Of a stretch of DNA of 64,000 nt, positions 45,224 through 54,304 are shown in pieces. The stretch is taken from positions 1 to 64,000 of the forward strand of contig CAKVDZ010000007.1 in the NCBI GenBank assembly GCA_934728585.1, given 5' to 3'. The position numbers and the translations under genes were made by a program. The notes under the pieces were generated by a model. It saw nothing but the letters and a program-made list of their open reading frames with translations. It was not told the origin of the DNA and did no database searches. The stretch comes from an uncultured Candidatus Melainabacteria bacterium (GTDB taxonomy: Bacteria; Cyanobacteriota; Vampirovibrionia; Gastranaerophilales; Gastranaerophilaceae). The stretch's first letter is position 1. Every line of letters begins with the position of its first letter.

Positions 45224-45496
45224 TTATTTACTAATCCTCCAGATTGCATCAAGTACCTTTTGCGCCTCGTCTGACGGAAGTCTGTCGTTTAAAATTAGGT
45301 ATTGTACAGCAATCATAGTACATTCTGAACAAATGTTAACTCCTGGACCTTTAACCATTTTTAATACTTCTGTATTTGGTCTTCCGCAAAAACTACAATA
45401 TACGGGCTCAATTCCTTGTGTTGTAGAACTTTGTTCGTCTGTTTCTTTTGCTTTGTGTGTGCGTTTTCCTAATTTTACAACTTTTTCTTCTGACAT
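45224..45496 (-). CDS. Stand-alone ClpX-type zinc-binding domain protein
   Basis: 90 aa. Cys34, Cys37, Cys56 and Cys59 (CSFCGRP...GPGVNICSECT) form the treble-clef zinc domain of ClpX (zf-C4_ClpX), which in ClpX dimerises and binds adaptors such as SspB and some substrates. No AAA+ module follows; the protein ends at LDAIWRISK. The first 30 residues are polar and probably disordered. AAAGGA precedes the ATG by about 8 nt. It is the first gene of the operon that also encodes the triple Clp-N protein. Confidence 0.85.
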   Translation of the reverse strand: MSEEKVVKLGKRTHKAKETDEQSSTTQGIEPVYCSFCGRPNTEVLKMVKGPGVNICSECTMIAVQYLILNDRLPSDEAQKVLDAIWRISK

Positions 45497-45604
45497 ATTT
45501 TATTCCTTTTTCTTATACTTATTGTAACTTAAATTTTAATTTATTGCCAAAATTATAAATTTATTTTAAAATATTATTACAAGCACTTAATATAGGGAAG
45601 AATT

Positions 45605-46222
45605 ATGAAAAAAGCATTATTTTTAGTTACTATTTTAGCGTTGTCTGTTTTATCAACAGCATGCATCAATAATTTGGCGGTTCAAGAGTTAAACAATAAA
45701 GCTGCTGAATATATGAAAAAAGGTGATTACGAAAATGCTATTAGTCGTTTAAAATCAAGTTCTGATTTAGACGAAAGTATATTTGAAACTCAATATAACT
45801 TAGCGATTGCTTATACAGAAAATGAAGATTATGATGAAGCGATTGCAACTTTCGAAAAAGCTTTAGCTTTAAAACCAAATAGCTCAGATGTTTTCTATTC
45901 TCGTGCTGTAATGTATGAAAATTATGCAAAAGATTTGTACGCTGGTAATACAAAACAACAAAAAGAAGCTCAAAAGGAAGCAGAAGCTAACGCAGAAGAA
46001 GAAGGTGTTGAATTAAAACCAAGTTTAAATGATGACGGTTCTTACAAACCTACTGATGAAGAAAAAGAGAACATAGTTAAATTTTACGAAGCTTCTATTG
46101 CCGATTATGAAAAATATTTAGAAACAGCAGTAAGTGCAAATGATAATTTAGATATTCGAACTAAAATTGATCAACTTAATGGCTTAATTGAATCTTTAAA
46201 TTCAGGTGTTGATTCAAACTAA
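45605..46222 (+). CDS. TPR-repeat lipoprotein-like protein
   Basis: 205 aa. The N-terminus MKKALFLVTILALSVLSTAC is a lipoprotein-like signal ending at Cys20, although Ser rather than Leu/Val sits at -3. Two to three TPRs follow (residues about 28-105), then a low-complexity Glu/Lys/Ala segment and a final helix. GGGAAG precedes the ATG. It overlaps the lgt start by one base, so a lipoprotein candidate is cotranscribed with the lipid-transfer enzyme. Confidence 0.75.
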   Translation: MKKALFLVTILALSVLSTACINNLAVQELNNKAAEYMKKGDYENAISRLKSSSDLDESIFETQYNLAIAYTENEDYDEAIATFEKALALKPNSSDVFYSRAVMYENYAKDLYAGNTKQQKEAQKEAEANAEEEGVELKPSLNDDGSYKPTDEEKENIVKFYEASIADYEKYLETAVSANDNLDIRTKIDQLNGLIESLNSGVDSN

Positions 46223-47025
46223 TGCCTATAATTTTAGTATCTCCAACTGAGGTTGCGTTTAATCTTTTTGGTTTGCCAATTTATTGCTACGGAATTTGTA
46301 TGGCAATAGCTGCTTTGGTCGGATTTTATGTGTCATATTTTATTGCAAAAAAATATTATAAAGGCGTTATAGATGCAGACGTTCTTTTTAATTTAGTATC
46401 AGTAGTGATTATTGCTGGAATTGTCTGTGCGCGTCTTTATTACTGTATTATTAACCATGCTTATTATGCAGAGAATTTTACAGAGATTTTAAATATTAGG
46501 CAAGGTGGATTGTCTATTCACGGTGGTATTTTAGGCGGTTTTTTAGCGGGCGTTATTTATTGTAAACACTTTAAATTACCGATATTTAAAATGGCTGATA
46601 TAATTGCTTATGGTTTAGTTTTAGCGCAAGCAATTGGGCGCTGGGGCAATTTTTTTAATTCTGAAGCCTATGGATTACCTACGAACGGATTTATAAAGGT
46701 TTTTATTCCAGAGGCAAGTAGAGTCGCTGGCTATGAAACTTTTAAATATTTTCACCCTACATTTTTATATGAATCAATTTTGAATATTTTAATCTTTTTG
46801 ATTTTATTTTTTGTAATTCGTAAGCTTAAATTCAAATTTGACGGTTTAATTTTCGCGTATTATTTGATTTTATATTCTATTGTTCGCTTTTATATTGAGG
46901 GTTTAAGGTTGGATAATATCGTAAGTATTGCGCATTTACATATAGCACAAGTTGTTTCTTTGATAATAATTGTTTGCGCAGGTTTATTTATTGTTATTAA
47001 ATCAATGAAGCTTAAAAAAGATTAA
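46222..47025 (+). CDS. lgt: Prolipoprotein diacylglyceryl transferase
   Basis: 267-aa inner-membrane enzyme that transfers diacylglyceryl from phosphatidylglycerol to the lipobox Cys, the first step of lipoprotein maturation. Seven or so membrane helices are visible, with the signatures GGLSIHGGILGGFLAG and AIGRWGNFFNSEAYG and the C-terminal SIVRFYIEGLR. It is coupled to the TPR lipoprotein-like gene and overlaps the convergent histidine kinase by 4 bases. Confidence 0.95.
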   Translation: MPIILVSPTEVAFNLFGLPIYCYGICMAIAALVGFYVSYFIAKKYYKGVIDADVLFNLVSVVIIAGIVCARLYYCIINHAYYAENFTEILNIRQGGLSIHGGILGGFLAGVIYCKHFKLPIFKMADIIAYGLVLAQAIGRWGNFFNSEAYGLPTNGFIKVFIPEASRVAGYETFKYFHPTFLYESILNILIFLILFFVIRKLKFKFDGLIFAYYLILYSIVRFYIEGLRLDNIVSIAHLHIAQVVSLIIIVCAGLFIVIKSMKLKKD

Positions 47026-48929
47026 TGGCGTTCGAATGAAATTTCCCAGCCGTCGTTGCCGTTATTTTGTTGTGCAATTTGTTTTACTTCATTAACTTCG
47101 TCTTCTTCAGTTTTTTTAGGCATTTCGTCTTGAGATTGTTCTTCTTCTGGCTCTACAGGATTGATAGGTAGACGGAAACCAAATGTTGAACCTTCACCTA
47201 ATTTTGAGTGAACAAATACTTGACCTTGGTGGTGTTTTTCAACAGAAATTTTTACAAGGTGTAAGCCTAATCCTGTGCCTTTTATAGAGTGAGTTTGTGT
47301 CTCAACTCTGAAAAATCTGTCAAATACCTTGTCTAAATATTCTTCTGCGATACCTTGACCTTGGTCTTCTACGCTAACTTCAATGTAATCACCGACGCGA
47401 GCTCTTTCTGCACGAATTTTAATACGTTTGCCGTCAGGTGAGTATTTTATAGCGTTAGATACAATATTTGCCAAAACACGTCTAATGCTGTCTTTGTTGA
47501 ATGGAACTTCTGGCAAATCTGGTTCTTTCATTACAGAGAATGTTAAATGGTGTTCAGATGCCAAAATTTTCATTTCGTCAACGACATCTTCAATTACAGG
47601 CATAATGTCCTGTCTAGTCTTTTCAAGTTTGACATTTTGTGATTCGTATCTTGAAAAATCTAGAATATCATTAACCATTCTATTTAAACGAATGATTTCT
47701 TGGTTCATTACACCGATAAATTCTTTTTGAGTGTTAAAATCAAAGTCGTTGCCGTAATTGTAAAGAGTATCAATGTAGCTTCTTAAAACTGTTACAGGAG
47801 TTCTCAACTCGTGAGAAACATTTGAAATGAAGTGTGAACGCAACTTGTCCATTTCAATTTCTTTGGTTACATCAATAAGAACGATGATATATCCAACGTA
47901 TTCCTTGTTAACTGTGAACATTGGTGACATTACTGCTTTTATTACGCGTTGGTTAACTTCAATATTAAATGCAAGTGGACGCTGTTCAATAACGTCTAGA
48001 GGCGTATCTTTAAACTGTTCAATACGTTCTTTGAAGCATAATTCACCGTTTGTATCACAGTATTGTTGGATTTTTGTACGCATGATTTCTTTTGGAGTAA
48101 CATCTAAAAGTTTTTGTGCATGCTCGTTAATCAAAATTACGTTATCATAATTGTCACAAACAACTACACCATTGGCAATACAAGTCAAAATCGCTTCAAG
48201 TTTATTTTTTTCTAGCGTCAATTGTCCAATATTTTGTTCTTCGTATTGGTGCAAGCGTGTTGACATGTCGTTGAATGCGTCAAATAGTTGTTTTGCTTCT
48301 TTGTTCATACCTGTAGCTTCAACTTTGATGCCGAATGTACCAGAAGAAATTTGCTTAACCCCATCTTGCAACAATTTTAGCTCTTTTGTTGAAAGAATTG
48401 TGTGCGCTAACATTACTAGTACAATCAACCCCCAAGTTAAGGCAAATACCATAATTAAAGAAGTTGTTGTTGTGTCTGTAATGGCACCAATAATAGTCCC
48501 AGACAAGCCAACCATTACAGAGCCTACTGTTTGTGAAGTTGCTCCATTTTTTAATATCATTGGTGAACTTACTGCAATTTTAGCTGTTTCTGCACGTTTT
48601 GAATAGTCTTCTCGGCTTGAATAAATTGTTCTTGAGTTATTATCTTTAAATTCAATAAACGCGATATCGTCGTTGCTACCCAAAATTGATAGTGAGTGAG
48701 AACGCAAAGTATCATATTTACTTAATTCTGGAATATCTTTTGTAATTTCTACAGACTCGATTGCAAGTGTTTTTGAAATGATTTGACCAAAGTTTTTGTA
48801 GCCTGTATCAAGGTTTTTTTGGATTTTATTCACTGCAAAACAAGTAAGACAAACCATTACAAGGGTTGTCGAAACTAAACCTAGAATAATTAGGCGATTT
48901 TGAGTTGTTAAATTTTTAATCCAAGTCAT
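47022..48929 (-). CDS. Membrane sensor histidine kinase (HAMP-PAS-HisKA-HATPase)
   Basis: 635 aa with WalK/PhoR-like layout: TM1 (about 12-32), extracytoplasmic loop (about 33-155), TM2 (about 155-178), HAMP (about 180-235), PAS (about 245-350), H-box SNVSHELRTPVT, N-box NIVSNAIKYSPDG, G1 DQGQGIAEE and G2 GTGLGLHLVKI. A polar acidic tail follows. No response regulator is adjacent. The ATG has no usable ribosome site but a TGaTATAAT element ends exactly 6 nt upstream, predicting a leaderless mRNA. Confidence 0.9.
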   Translation of the reverse strand: MTWIKNLTTQNRLIILGLVSTTLVMVCLTCFAVNKIQKNLDTGYKNFGQIISKTLAIESVEITKDIPELSKYDTLRSHSLSILGSNDDIAFIEFKDNNSRTIYSSREDYSKRAETAKIAVSSPMILKNGATSQTVGSVMVGLSGTIIGAITDTTTTSLIMVFALTWGLIVLVMLAHTILSTKELKLLQDGVKQISSGTFGIKVEATGMNKEAKQLFDAFNDMSTRLHQYEEQNIGQLTLEKNKLEAILTCIANGVVVCDNYDNVILINEHAQKLLDVTPKEIMRTKIQQYCDTNGELCFKERIEQFKDTPLDVIEQRPLAFNIEVNQRVIKAVMSPMFTVNKEYVGYIIVLIDVTKEIEMDKLRSHFISNVSHELRTPVTVLRSYIDTLYNYGNDFDFNTQKEFIGVMNQEIIRLNRMVNDILDFSRYESQNVKLEKTRQDIMPVIEDVVDEMKILASEHHLTFSVMKEPDLPEVPFNKDSIRRVLANIVSNAIKYSPDGKRIKIRAERARVGDYIEVSVEDQGQGIAEEYLDKVFDRFFRVETQTHSIKGTGLGLHLVKISVEKHHQGQVFVHSKLGEGSTFGFRLPINPVEPEEEQSQDEMPKKTEEDEVNEVKQIAQQNNGNDGWEISFERH

Positions 48930-48945
48930 ACCTAGATTATATCAT
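48930..48945 (-). promoter_or_regulatory. Predicted leaderless promoter of the histidine kinase
   Basis: On the minus strand TG-A-TATAAT is followed by CTAGGT and ATG at 48929. The AGG inside the spacer is too close to the start to serve as a ribosome site. Confidence 0.65.
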
Positions 48946-48972
48946 GCAAGTATTTTATGGGCAAATAATTAA

Positions 48973-49545
48973 TCAAACTGTTTCAGAATTGTCGTTGTTT
49001 CTTGCAAGGCTTACTGCGACGGTGTTGTCGTCTTCATCGTCATCTTTTATGCCTTTATCAACTTCTAAAATTTTAGCTAAAGTTTTAGCATCACCCTTAA
49101 GTTTAAAATACTCTGCAAATTTTGGTGTTGTTTTTATGTTGAAAGAACGTCCATTTTTGTCTTTTGTTCTTGAAATTAAGCCCATATCAACTAGTTCTTT
49201 GACGTGCTCATAGGCGTTTGCACCACGAATTTCTTTTAAATACGATTGGCGAATTGGTTCTTTTAAAGCAATAACTGTCAAGGTTTTTAAAACTGCAGGT
49301 CTTAAATCCACTGGGCAAAGTTTTTCAACGATGTCCATATGCTCTGCTTTGACTTGCAAAATATAACCGTTTTCGTCGTCAATTTCTAAAGCGCCATCGC
49401 GAGAAGAATAATCCATGATTAATTCCAACATCGCTTCTTCAATGCTGTCGTTATCTGTCCCTAAAATTTCCGCAATTTCCGCTGTTTGTAAGGCTTTTCC
49501 AGTTGTAAAAAGGACTGCCTCAATTCTTGATTTAAGCTGTTCCAT
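48973..49545 (-). CDS. scpB: Segregation and condensation protein B
   Basis: 190 aa with two winged-helix domains: SRIEAVLFTTGKALQTAEIAE and later TVIALKEPIRQSYLKEIRGAN and LVDMGLISRTKDKNGR. It binds ScpA as a dimer in the SMC condensin. The gene overlaps scpA by 14 bases and ends the smc-scpA-scpB operon. The acidic C-terminal tail (KGIKDDDEDDN) is not conserved in general. Confidence 0.93.
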   Translation of the reverse strand: MEQLKSRIEAVLFTTGKALQTAEIAEILGTDNDSIEEAMLELIMDYSSRDGALEIDDENGYILQVKAEHMDIVEKLCPVDLRPAVLKTLTVIALKEPIRQSYLKEIRGANAYEHVKELVDMGLISRTKDKNGRSFNIKTTPKFAEYFKLKGDAKTLAKILEVDKGIKDDDEDDNTVAVSLARNNDNSETV

Positions 49546-50302
49546 TTGCTTTCACCACGTATAAATCTGAGTAGAATTCGTCTTGTTCCAAGTCACATTT
49601 GCCTTCTGCTGTCAAAAATAGCAAGGCGATGTATGCTGAAATTTTGCTCATGCCAATTGAAACAAGTTCGTGAAGTTCAACTTTTTCTTCTTTATTAAAT
49701 ATTTTTTCTAATTTTGATTGGATTGATTTTACTGAATTTTCGATAAATTCTTCATGTGCTAAATTTACAATATCGTCTGCTGTTAAATTTGCATATGAAC
49801 GAACTCTGCGTTTTGCCCTTTCGTGAGCTTGTTTTAGAGATTGTTTTTTCTCTAACATTTCGTAAAATTCTAATTGTCTAATCAAGTCTTTCAAAGTTAC
49901 TGTTCTGTTTCTGTTAACTTTTACGCTTGTACGTCTTTGAAGAACTTCATTAAATGAAATTACGTTGTTTGTTGGCAATTCGTAATTATCAATGATTTCA
50001 TCGTCTGAAATCTCGTAGTCATCTTGATTTTCTTCTTCAAAATCAAAAATATCGTTACCCTCAAGCACGTTAGATTTTAATCTTAGTAGAACTGATGCAA
50101 AAAGTAGAGTTTTGCCTGTTGCTCTAAGATTTTGTGCTTTCATTTCAAAAAGGTGTGAAAGATATTTGTCTGTAATATCAATAATATCAATATTCCAAGG
50201 GTCAATCTTGCCACTTTTTGCCATTTGCACAAGGATTTCAATACCCTCTGCTTGAAGTGAATTTTTTTGTTCTAAGTTATCAAAAATAAATGCTTCTGCC
50301 AT
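49532..50302 (-). CDS. scpA: Segregation and condensation protein A
   Basis: 256-aa kleisin that bridges the SMC heads. The N-terminal signature GKIDPWNIDIIDITDKYL and the C-terminal winged helix (ELVSIGMSKISAYIALLFL) are present. It lies 4 bp after smc and overlaps scpB by 14 bases, consistent with production of one complex from one transcript. Confidence 0.93.
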   Translation of the reverse strand: MAEAFIFDNLEQKNSLQAEGIEILVQMAKSGKIDPWNIDIIDITDKYLSHLFEMKAQNLRATGKTLLFASVLLRLKSNVLEGNDIFDFEEENQDDYEISDDEIIDNYELPTNNVISFNEVLQRRTSVKVNRNRTVTLKDLIRQLEFYEMLEKKQSLKQAHERAKRRVRSYANLTADDIVNLAHEEFIENSVKSIQSKLEKIFNKEEKVELHELVSIGMSKISAYIALLFLTAEGKCDLEQDEFYSDLYVVKANGTA

Positions 50303-50306
50303 ATTT

Positions 50307-53300
50307 TTAGTCTCTTAATTTTACTCCAGTAACTTTAGTGATACCTTTTTCTTTTTGAGTTACACCAATTGTCCTATTAGCTGATTCTATCATAGGTTTG
50401 CGGTGACTAACTACTATAAATTGCGTATTTTTTGATTGAGTTGCAATTAAATTTGCCAATTTTTCAACATTAATACCGTCTAAACTTTGGTCAACTTCGT
50501 CAAATGCATAGAACGGAGCTGGAAGATAGTTTTGAATTGCAAATACAAACGCAAGCGCTGTAATTGATTTTTCACCACCTGACATACTTTCAAGTCTTTG
50601 TCGTTTCTTGTCACGAGGTTGTGCATCGATTGTTAATCCACCTTGGAATGGTTCTTCTGGGTTTTCCAAAATTAAAGTACCCTCACCACCTGCAAGTTCG
50701 TGGAATGCTTCTTTGAAGTGGATATTCAAATGATTGTATGTTTTCATGAAAGATTCTTTTTTCAATTGTTCGTAACCTTTCATTCTTTCCAAAATTTCAG
50801 CGCGTTCTTTTGAAAGCGTTTCAATTTGAGCTTTCATTTCTTTTTGACGTTCTGAAACTCTGTCATAGTCATTGATTGCGCGCATGTTAACATCGCCTAA
50901 TTCGTCCATTTTCTTTTGAAGTTTTTGAATTTTTGCATTAATTTCATCAATTGAAATTGTTGCAGGCTCTAGTGTTGAAATATCAACGCCAGTATCTTCT
51001 AGTTCTTTTTTCGCAGTTTCTAATTGAGGCTCAAGTTCGCGTCTACGCGCTTTGAACGATTCAATTTGTTCTGCGATTTTTTCGATATCAGATTCTTTTA
51101 AGTGCTTATTCTTTTCAATTTCAAGCAATTCAGAATTGATTTTGTCACGTTCTTCAAGAAGTTCTTTTAATTTATCTGTAATTGTGTCAATTTGAGCATT
51201 TAATTCTAAAAGTTCGTCTTTTAGAGTTTTAATTTCACTTTGAGCTTTTGCTTTGTCTGCTTCAAATTTTTCATTATTCTTTTTGATATTTGTAATTTCT
51301 TCAAAACGAGTGTTGATAATGGATTCATCGAACGCGATTTGTCTATTTGATTCTGAAATGTCGTTGCAAGCAAGCATTTTGTTATTGTTTAGACGCTTTA
51401 TGTCGTCTTCAACAGCTTCTGTCTTTTCTTTCAAGTCTTTTAATGTATCGTTGTCCATTAATTTTTCAACTTCATCAATTTGTGCTTGAATATCTAAAAT
51501 TGTTGAATGTAAATCTATATCTTTTTGCTCTAATTTATCTAATCTGTTATTAATTTTTTCGACATTTGGAGCTTCAGTTTTGATAAAGTTTTTACTTTCT
51601 TCTAATTTTGTTTCAGTTTGTTGAGCTTCAGTAATAAAGCGCTTGAAGTCCGCTTTTGCTTCGCTTAAAGCTGTAATTGTTTCGGAATAATCTTTGCGAA
51701 CTTTTGCTAATTTGTCTTCAAGTTCAGATTTTTCTCTAGTTGCTTTGCTGTAAGCTTCTTCAAGTTCTTTATGTTTAAGTGTAAGTTTTTCTAGTTCGTC
51801 ATCGTCATTTTGACTAAATTTTGGTCCTGAACGTCTTGCTTTACCACCAGTGATAGAACCAGTTTTTTCATAAATTTCACCGCTTAAAGTTACCATACGG
51901 TACTTGCCCATTAATTTACGCGCCACGCTTTCATTTTCTACAACCAAGGTTTCACCAACTGCGTAGAAAAATGCGTCTAAGTAAATGTCGTTGAAATCAA
52001 TTAGGTTGATTGCAAAGTCAATTACGCCATTGTCTTTTGGTAAATTTAAGCTAGATGGAGCTTTGCGGATTTTATTCAATGGAATAAAGGTTGCTCTACC
52101 AGCACCACTTGATTTTAATATTTCAATAGCGCTTGATGCAACATATTCATTTGCTACAACGATATGTTCCATTCTTCCGCCAATTGCAGTTTCTAGAGCA
52201 AGTGCGTATTCTTTATCTACTTTTCCAAGTTTTACCAATGGAGCGTGAACCCCTTTGATATCTGACTTCATAACGTAATCAACTGCGTAGTTTGAATTTT
52301 CGCGTTGAACTTCTTTTTGTGTTTTTAATGTTGTAATTTTTCTAAGAAGTGCGTCAATTTGGAAGTTAATATCTTCTAAGTCGCTTTTATTTGCTTGCGC
52401 ATCGTTCATAAGTTTTGTTTGAACGATTTTTAAATCTTCTATTTCGTTTTCAAGATTTTTGATTTCAAGTTCGCGTTTGTCTTTTTCTGTATCAAAATCA
52501 GCCTTGAATTTTTCAAGTGTTTCAACAGTTTCTTTTGCTTGTGCTAATTTATCTTTTAACAATTTTAATTCATTTTCTAAAGGTAATTTTTCTTGAATTA
52601 ATTTTGTTTCAGCGTCTTGAAGTTCTTCTTTTTTAGTTCTCAAAGCGTTTCTTTTTTCAATATATTGATCAGCTGTTTGGTTAAGACCTGTCATTTCTTC
52701 AAGAATAGTCTTTAATTCGTTTTGTTTTTCAGCTAAATCATTATCAATAATTTTAATTTCATCATTTTTTAATTCAATTTTTAGCTTAGTATCTTCGATT
52801 TTTTTACGTTGGTTTTCGATACCATTTTTAGCGTTTTCAATAGACTTCAAACCATCAGAAATTTGTTTATCTGCATAATTTATTGCGTTTTCTTTTCTGT
52901 CAATTGAGCCTTTTAGTTCTTCGGCTTGTTTTTTAAGCTCGATTTGTTTATCTTCACCTTTTTCTTTAACTTCTTTTGAAATACTTTCGTATTTTTCTTT
53001 TATTAATTTTAATTTCTCATTTGTATCAGTTAATTCTACTTCGGCTTCTTTTTTCTTTTTGCCAAATTCAAGAATATTAACGTGAGCTTTTTCTAAATTA
53101 CGCTTGATATCAAAAAATCTTACAGCATTAATTTGGCTTTCATATCCTGCCTTTTCTTCTTTAAATTTTTGGTATTTTAGTGCAACTTCTTTTTCTTCTT
53201 CCAACTGTTGAAGTCTTCCCTCAACTTCTGTCAAGATGAAATTAGTTTTTTCAACACGTGCTTCTACTGTATCAAGTTCTTTTGTAGCTTGTTCTATACG

Positions 53301-53801
53301 ACGGTCAAAGTCTGCAACACCAGCGATTTCGTCGACAATTTTTCTACGCTCACCAGACGTGCAGTTAGTAATACTCATAACATCAAGTTGCATGATTACG
53401 TTGTAGCTATTTGGAGTAATATTGTATTTTTCCAAAAGTGAGTGAATATCTGTTAACGTTGCAACGCTATCATTTAGGTAATATGTACTTAAATAGGTTC
53501 CGTTAGAAGCTTTTTTCAAGCGTCTAGCAATAGAAAAGTCGTTGCCATCTTCAGTTCCTGAAAAGGTAACTTTTACAGTGGCTTCGTTTTTGTTTGTGTA
53601 GGTAGAAATTAGGTGAGAAACTTTTTCAGCACGCAAATTACGAGTTGTTGCCAACCCCAAAGCAAATAAAATGCTGTCAATGATATTACTCTTGCCCGAG
53701 CCGTTTGGACCTGATACTGTTGTAAATCCCTCTAACAGTGGTATCTCAACTTTTCGAGCAAAAGACTTAAAATTATCAATTTCAAGTTGCTTTATGTACA
53801 T
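50307..53801 (-). CDS. smc: Chromosome segregation protein SMC
   Basis: 1164 aa from the ATG at 53801; a TTG four codons earlier is possible. Walker A is GPNGSGKSNIID, the signature motif SMSGGEKSITALAF, and Walker B FYAFDEVDQSLDG. Two long coiled-coil arms (about 165-490 and 665-1010) flank a hinge (about 505-660, with TGGKARRSGPKFS after it). The ATPase organises the chromosome by loop extrusion. AGGA lies close to the ATG, and a TATACT upstream predicts a very short leader. Confidence 0.97.
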   Translation of the reverse strand: MYIKQLEIDNFKSFARKVEIPLLEGFTTVSGPNGSGKSNIIDSILFALGLATTRNLRAEKVSHLISTYTNKNEATVKVTFSGTEDGNDFSIARRLKKASNGTYLSTYYLNDSVATLTDIHSLLEKYNITPNSYNVIMQLDVMSITNCTSGERRKIVDEIAGVADFDRRIEQATKELDTVEARVEKTNFILTEVEGRLQQLEEEKEVALKYQKFKEEKAGYESQINAVRFFDIKRNLEKAHVNILEFGKKKKEAEVELTDTNEKLKLIKEKYESISKEVKEKGEDKQIELKKQAEELKGSIDRKENAINYADKQISDGLKSIENAKNGIENQRKKIEDTKLKIELKNDEIKIIDNDLAEKQNELKTILEEMTGLNQTADQYIEKRNALRTKKEELQDAETKLIQEKLPLENELKLLKDKLAQAKETVETLEKFKADFDTEKDKRELEIKNLENEIEDLKIVQTKLMNDAQANKSDLEDINFQIDALLRKITTLKTQKEVQRENSNYAVDYVMKSDIKGVHAPLVKLGKVDKEYALALETAIGGRMEHIVVANEYVASSAIEILKSSGAGRATFIPLNKIRKAPSSLNLPKDNGVIDFAINLIDFNDIYLDAFFYAVGETLVVENESVARKLMGKYRMVTLSGEIYEKTGSITGGKARRSGPKFSQNDDDELEKLTLKHKELEEAYSKATREKSELEDKLAKVRKDYSETITALSEAKADFKRFITEAQQTETKLEESKNFIKTEAPNVEKINNRLDKLEQKDIDLHSTILDIQAQIDEVEKLMDNDTLKDLKEKTEAVEDDIKRLNNNKMLACNDISESNRQIAFDESIINTRFEEITNIKKNNEKFEADKAKAQSEIKTLKDELLELNAQIDTITDKLKELLEERDKINSELLEIEKNKHLKESDIEKIAEQIESFKARRRELEPQLETAKKELEDTGVDISTLEPATISIDEINAKIQKLQKKMDELGDVNMRAINDYDRVSERQKEMKAQIETLSKERAEILERMKGYEQLKKESFMKTYNHLNIHFKEAFHELAGGEGTLILENPEEPFQGGLTIDAQPRDKKRQRLESMSGGEKSITALAFVFAIQNYLPAPFYAFDEVDQSLDGINVEKLANLIATQSKNTQFIVVSHRKPMIESANRTIGVTQKEKGITKVTGVKLRD

Positions 53802-53860
53802 ATTCCTACCCAAGTATACTTTATTCCATTAGACAATAAGAATAAAGGCATGTCAAATCG

Positions 53861-54304
53861 TTAAGATTTTTTCATTATATTTGACAAAACTTCTGAAAAA
53901 GGAACAATTGGTTCTAATCTATAACCGCAGTCATTAGAAAGTGAACCTCCCATCATAAATAGTTCTTCTTGTGGGTATCTTCTGCATATTCCAGGACGAT
54001 TTTTGTGAATTTTACAACGCTTTGTTTTTTTGTCTTGCATTGTACAAGAAAATATTAAGCCTGTTTCATCTTTTCCAACTATTTCTAAGTAGGTATAAAA
54101 CCTGTGTAACAATTGTAGTTTTTTGAACTGTTTTTCATCGTTAACTACATGCTTGCCATGTTTCACGTAAATGTGTTGGCAACACTCTCCGCAACACTTG
54201 CAAGCGCCTTTTCTGTAGTAGTGCTTGTGTAAAATTTTTGTGTATAAAATTTTTTTTATAATTTTGTAATTATGAAAAATTTTTACTAGGAGTGTTGTAA
54301 GCAT
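53861..54304 (-). CDS. YkgJ-family cysteine-cluster protein
   Basis: 147 aa. The Cys-rich core CKCCGECCQHI, then CTMQDKKTKRCKIHKNRPGICRRYP, is the YkgJ/CxxCxxCC metal-binding family, which is thought to bind zinc or an Fe-S cluster. The basic N-terminus precedes it. Function is unknown. It overlaps the upstream TPR gene by 19 bases. Confidence 0.8.
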   Translation of the reverse strand: MLTTLLVKIFHNYKIIKKILYTKILHKHYYRKGACKCCGECCQHIYVKHGKHVVNDEKQFKKLQLLHRFYTYLEIVGKDETGLIFSCTMQDKKTKRCKIHKNRPGICRRYPQEELFMMGGSLSNDCGYRLEPIVPFSEVLSNIMKKS

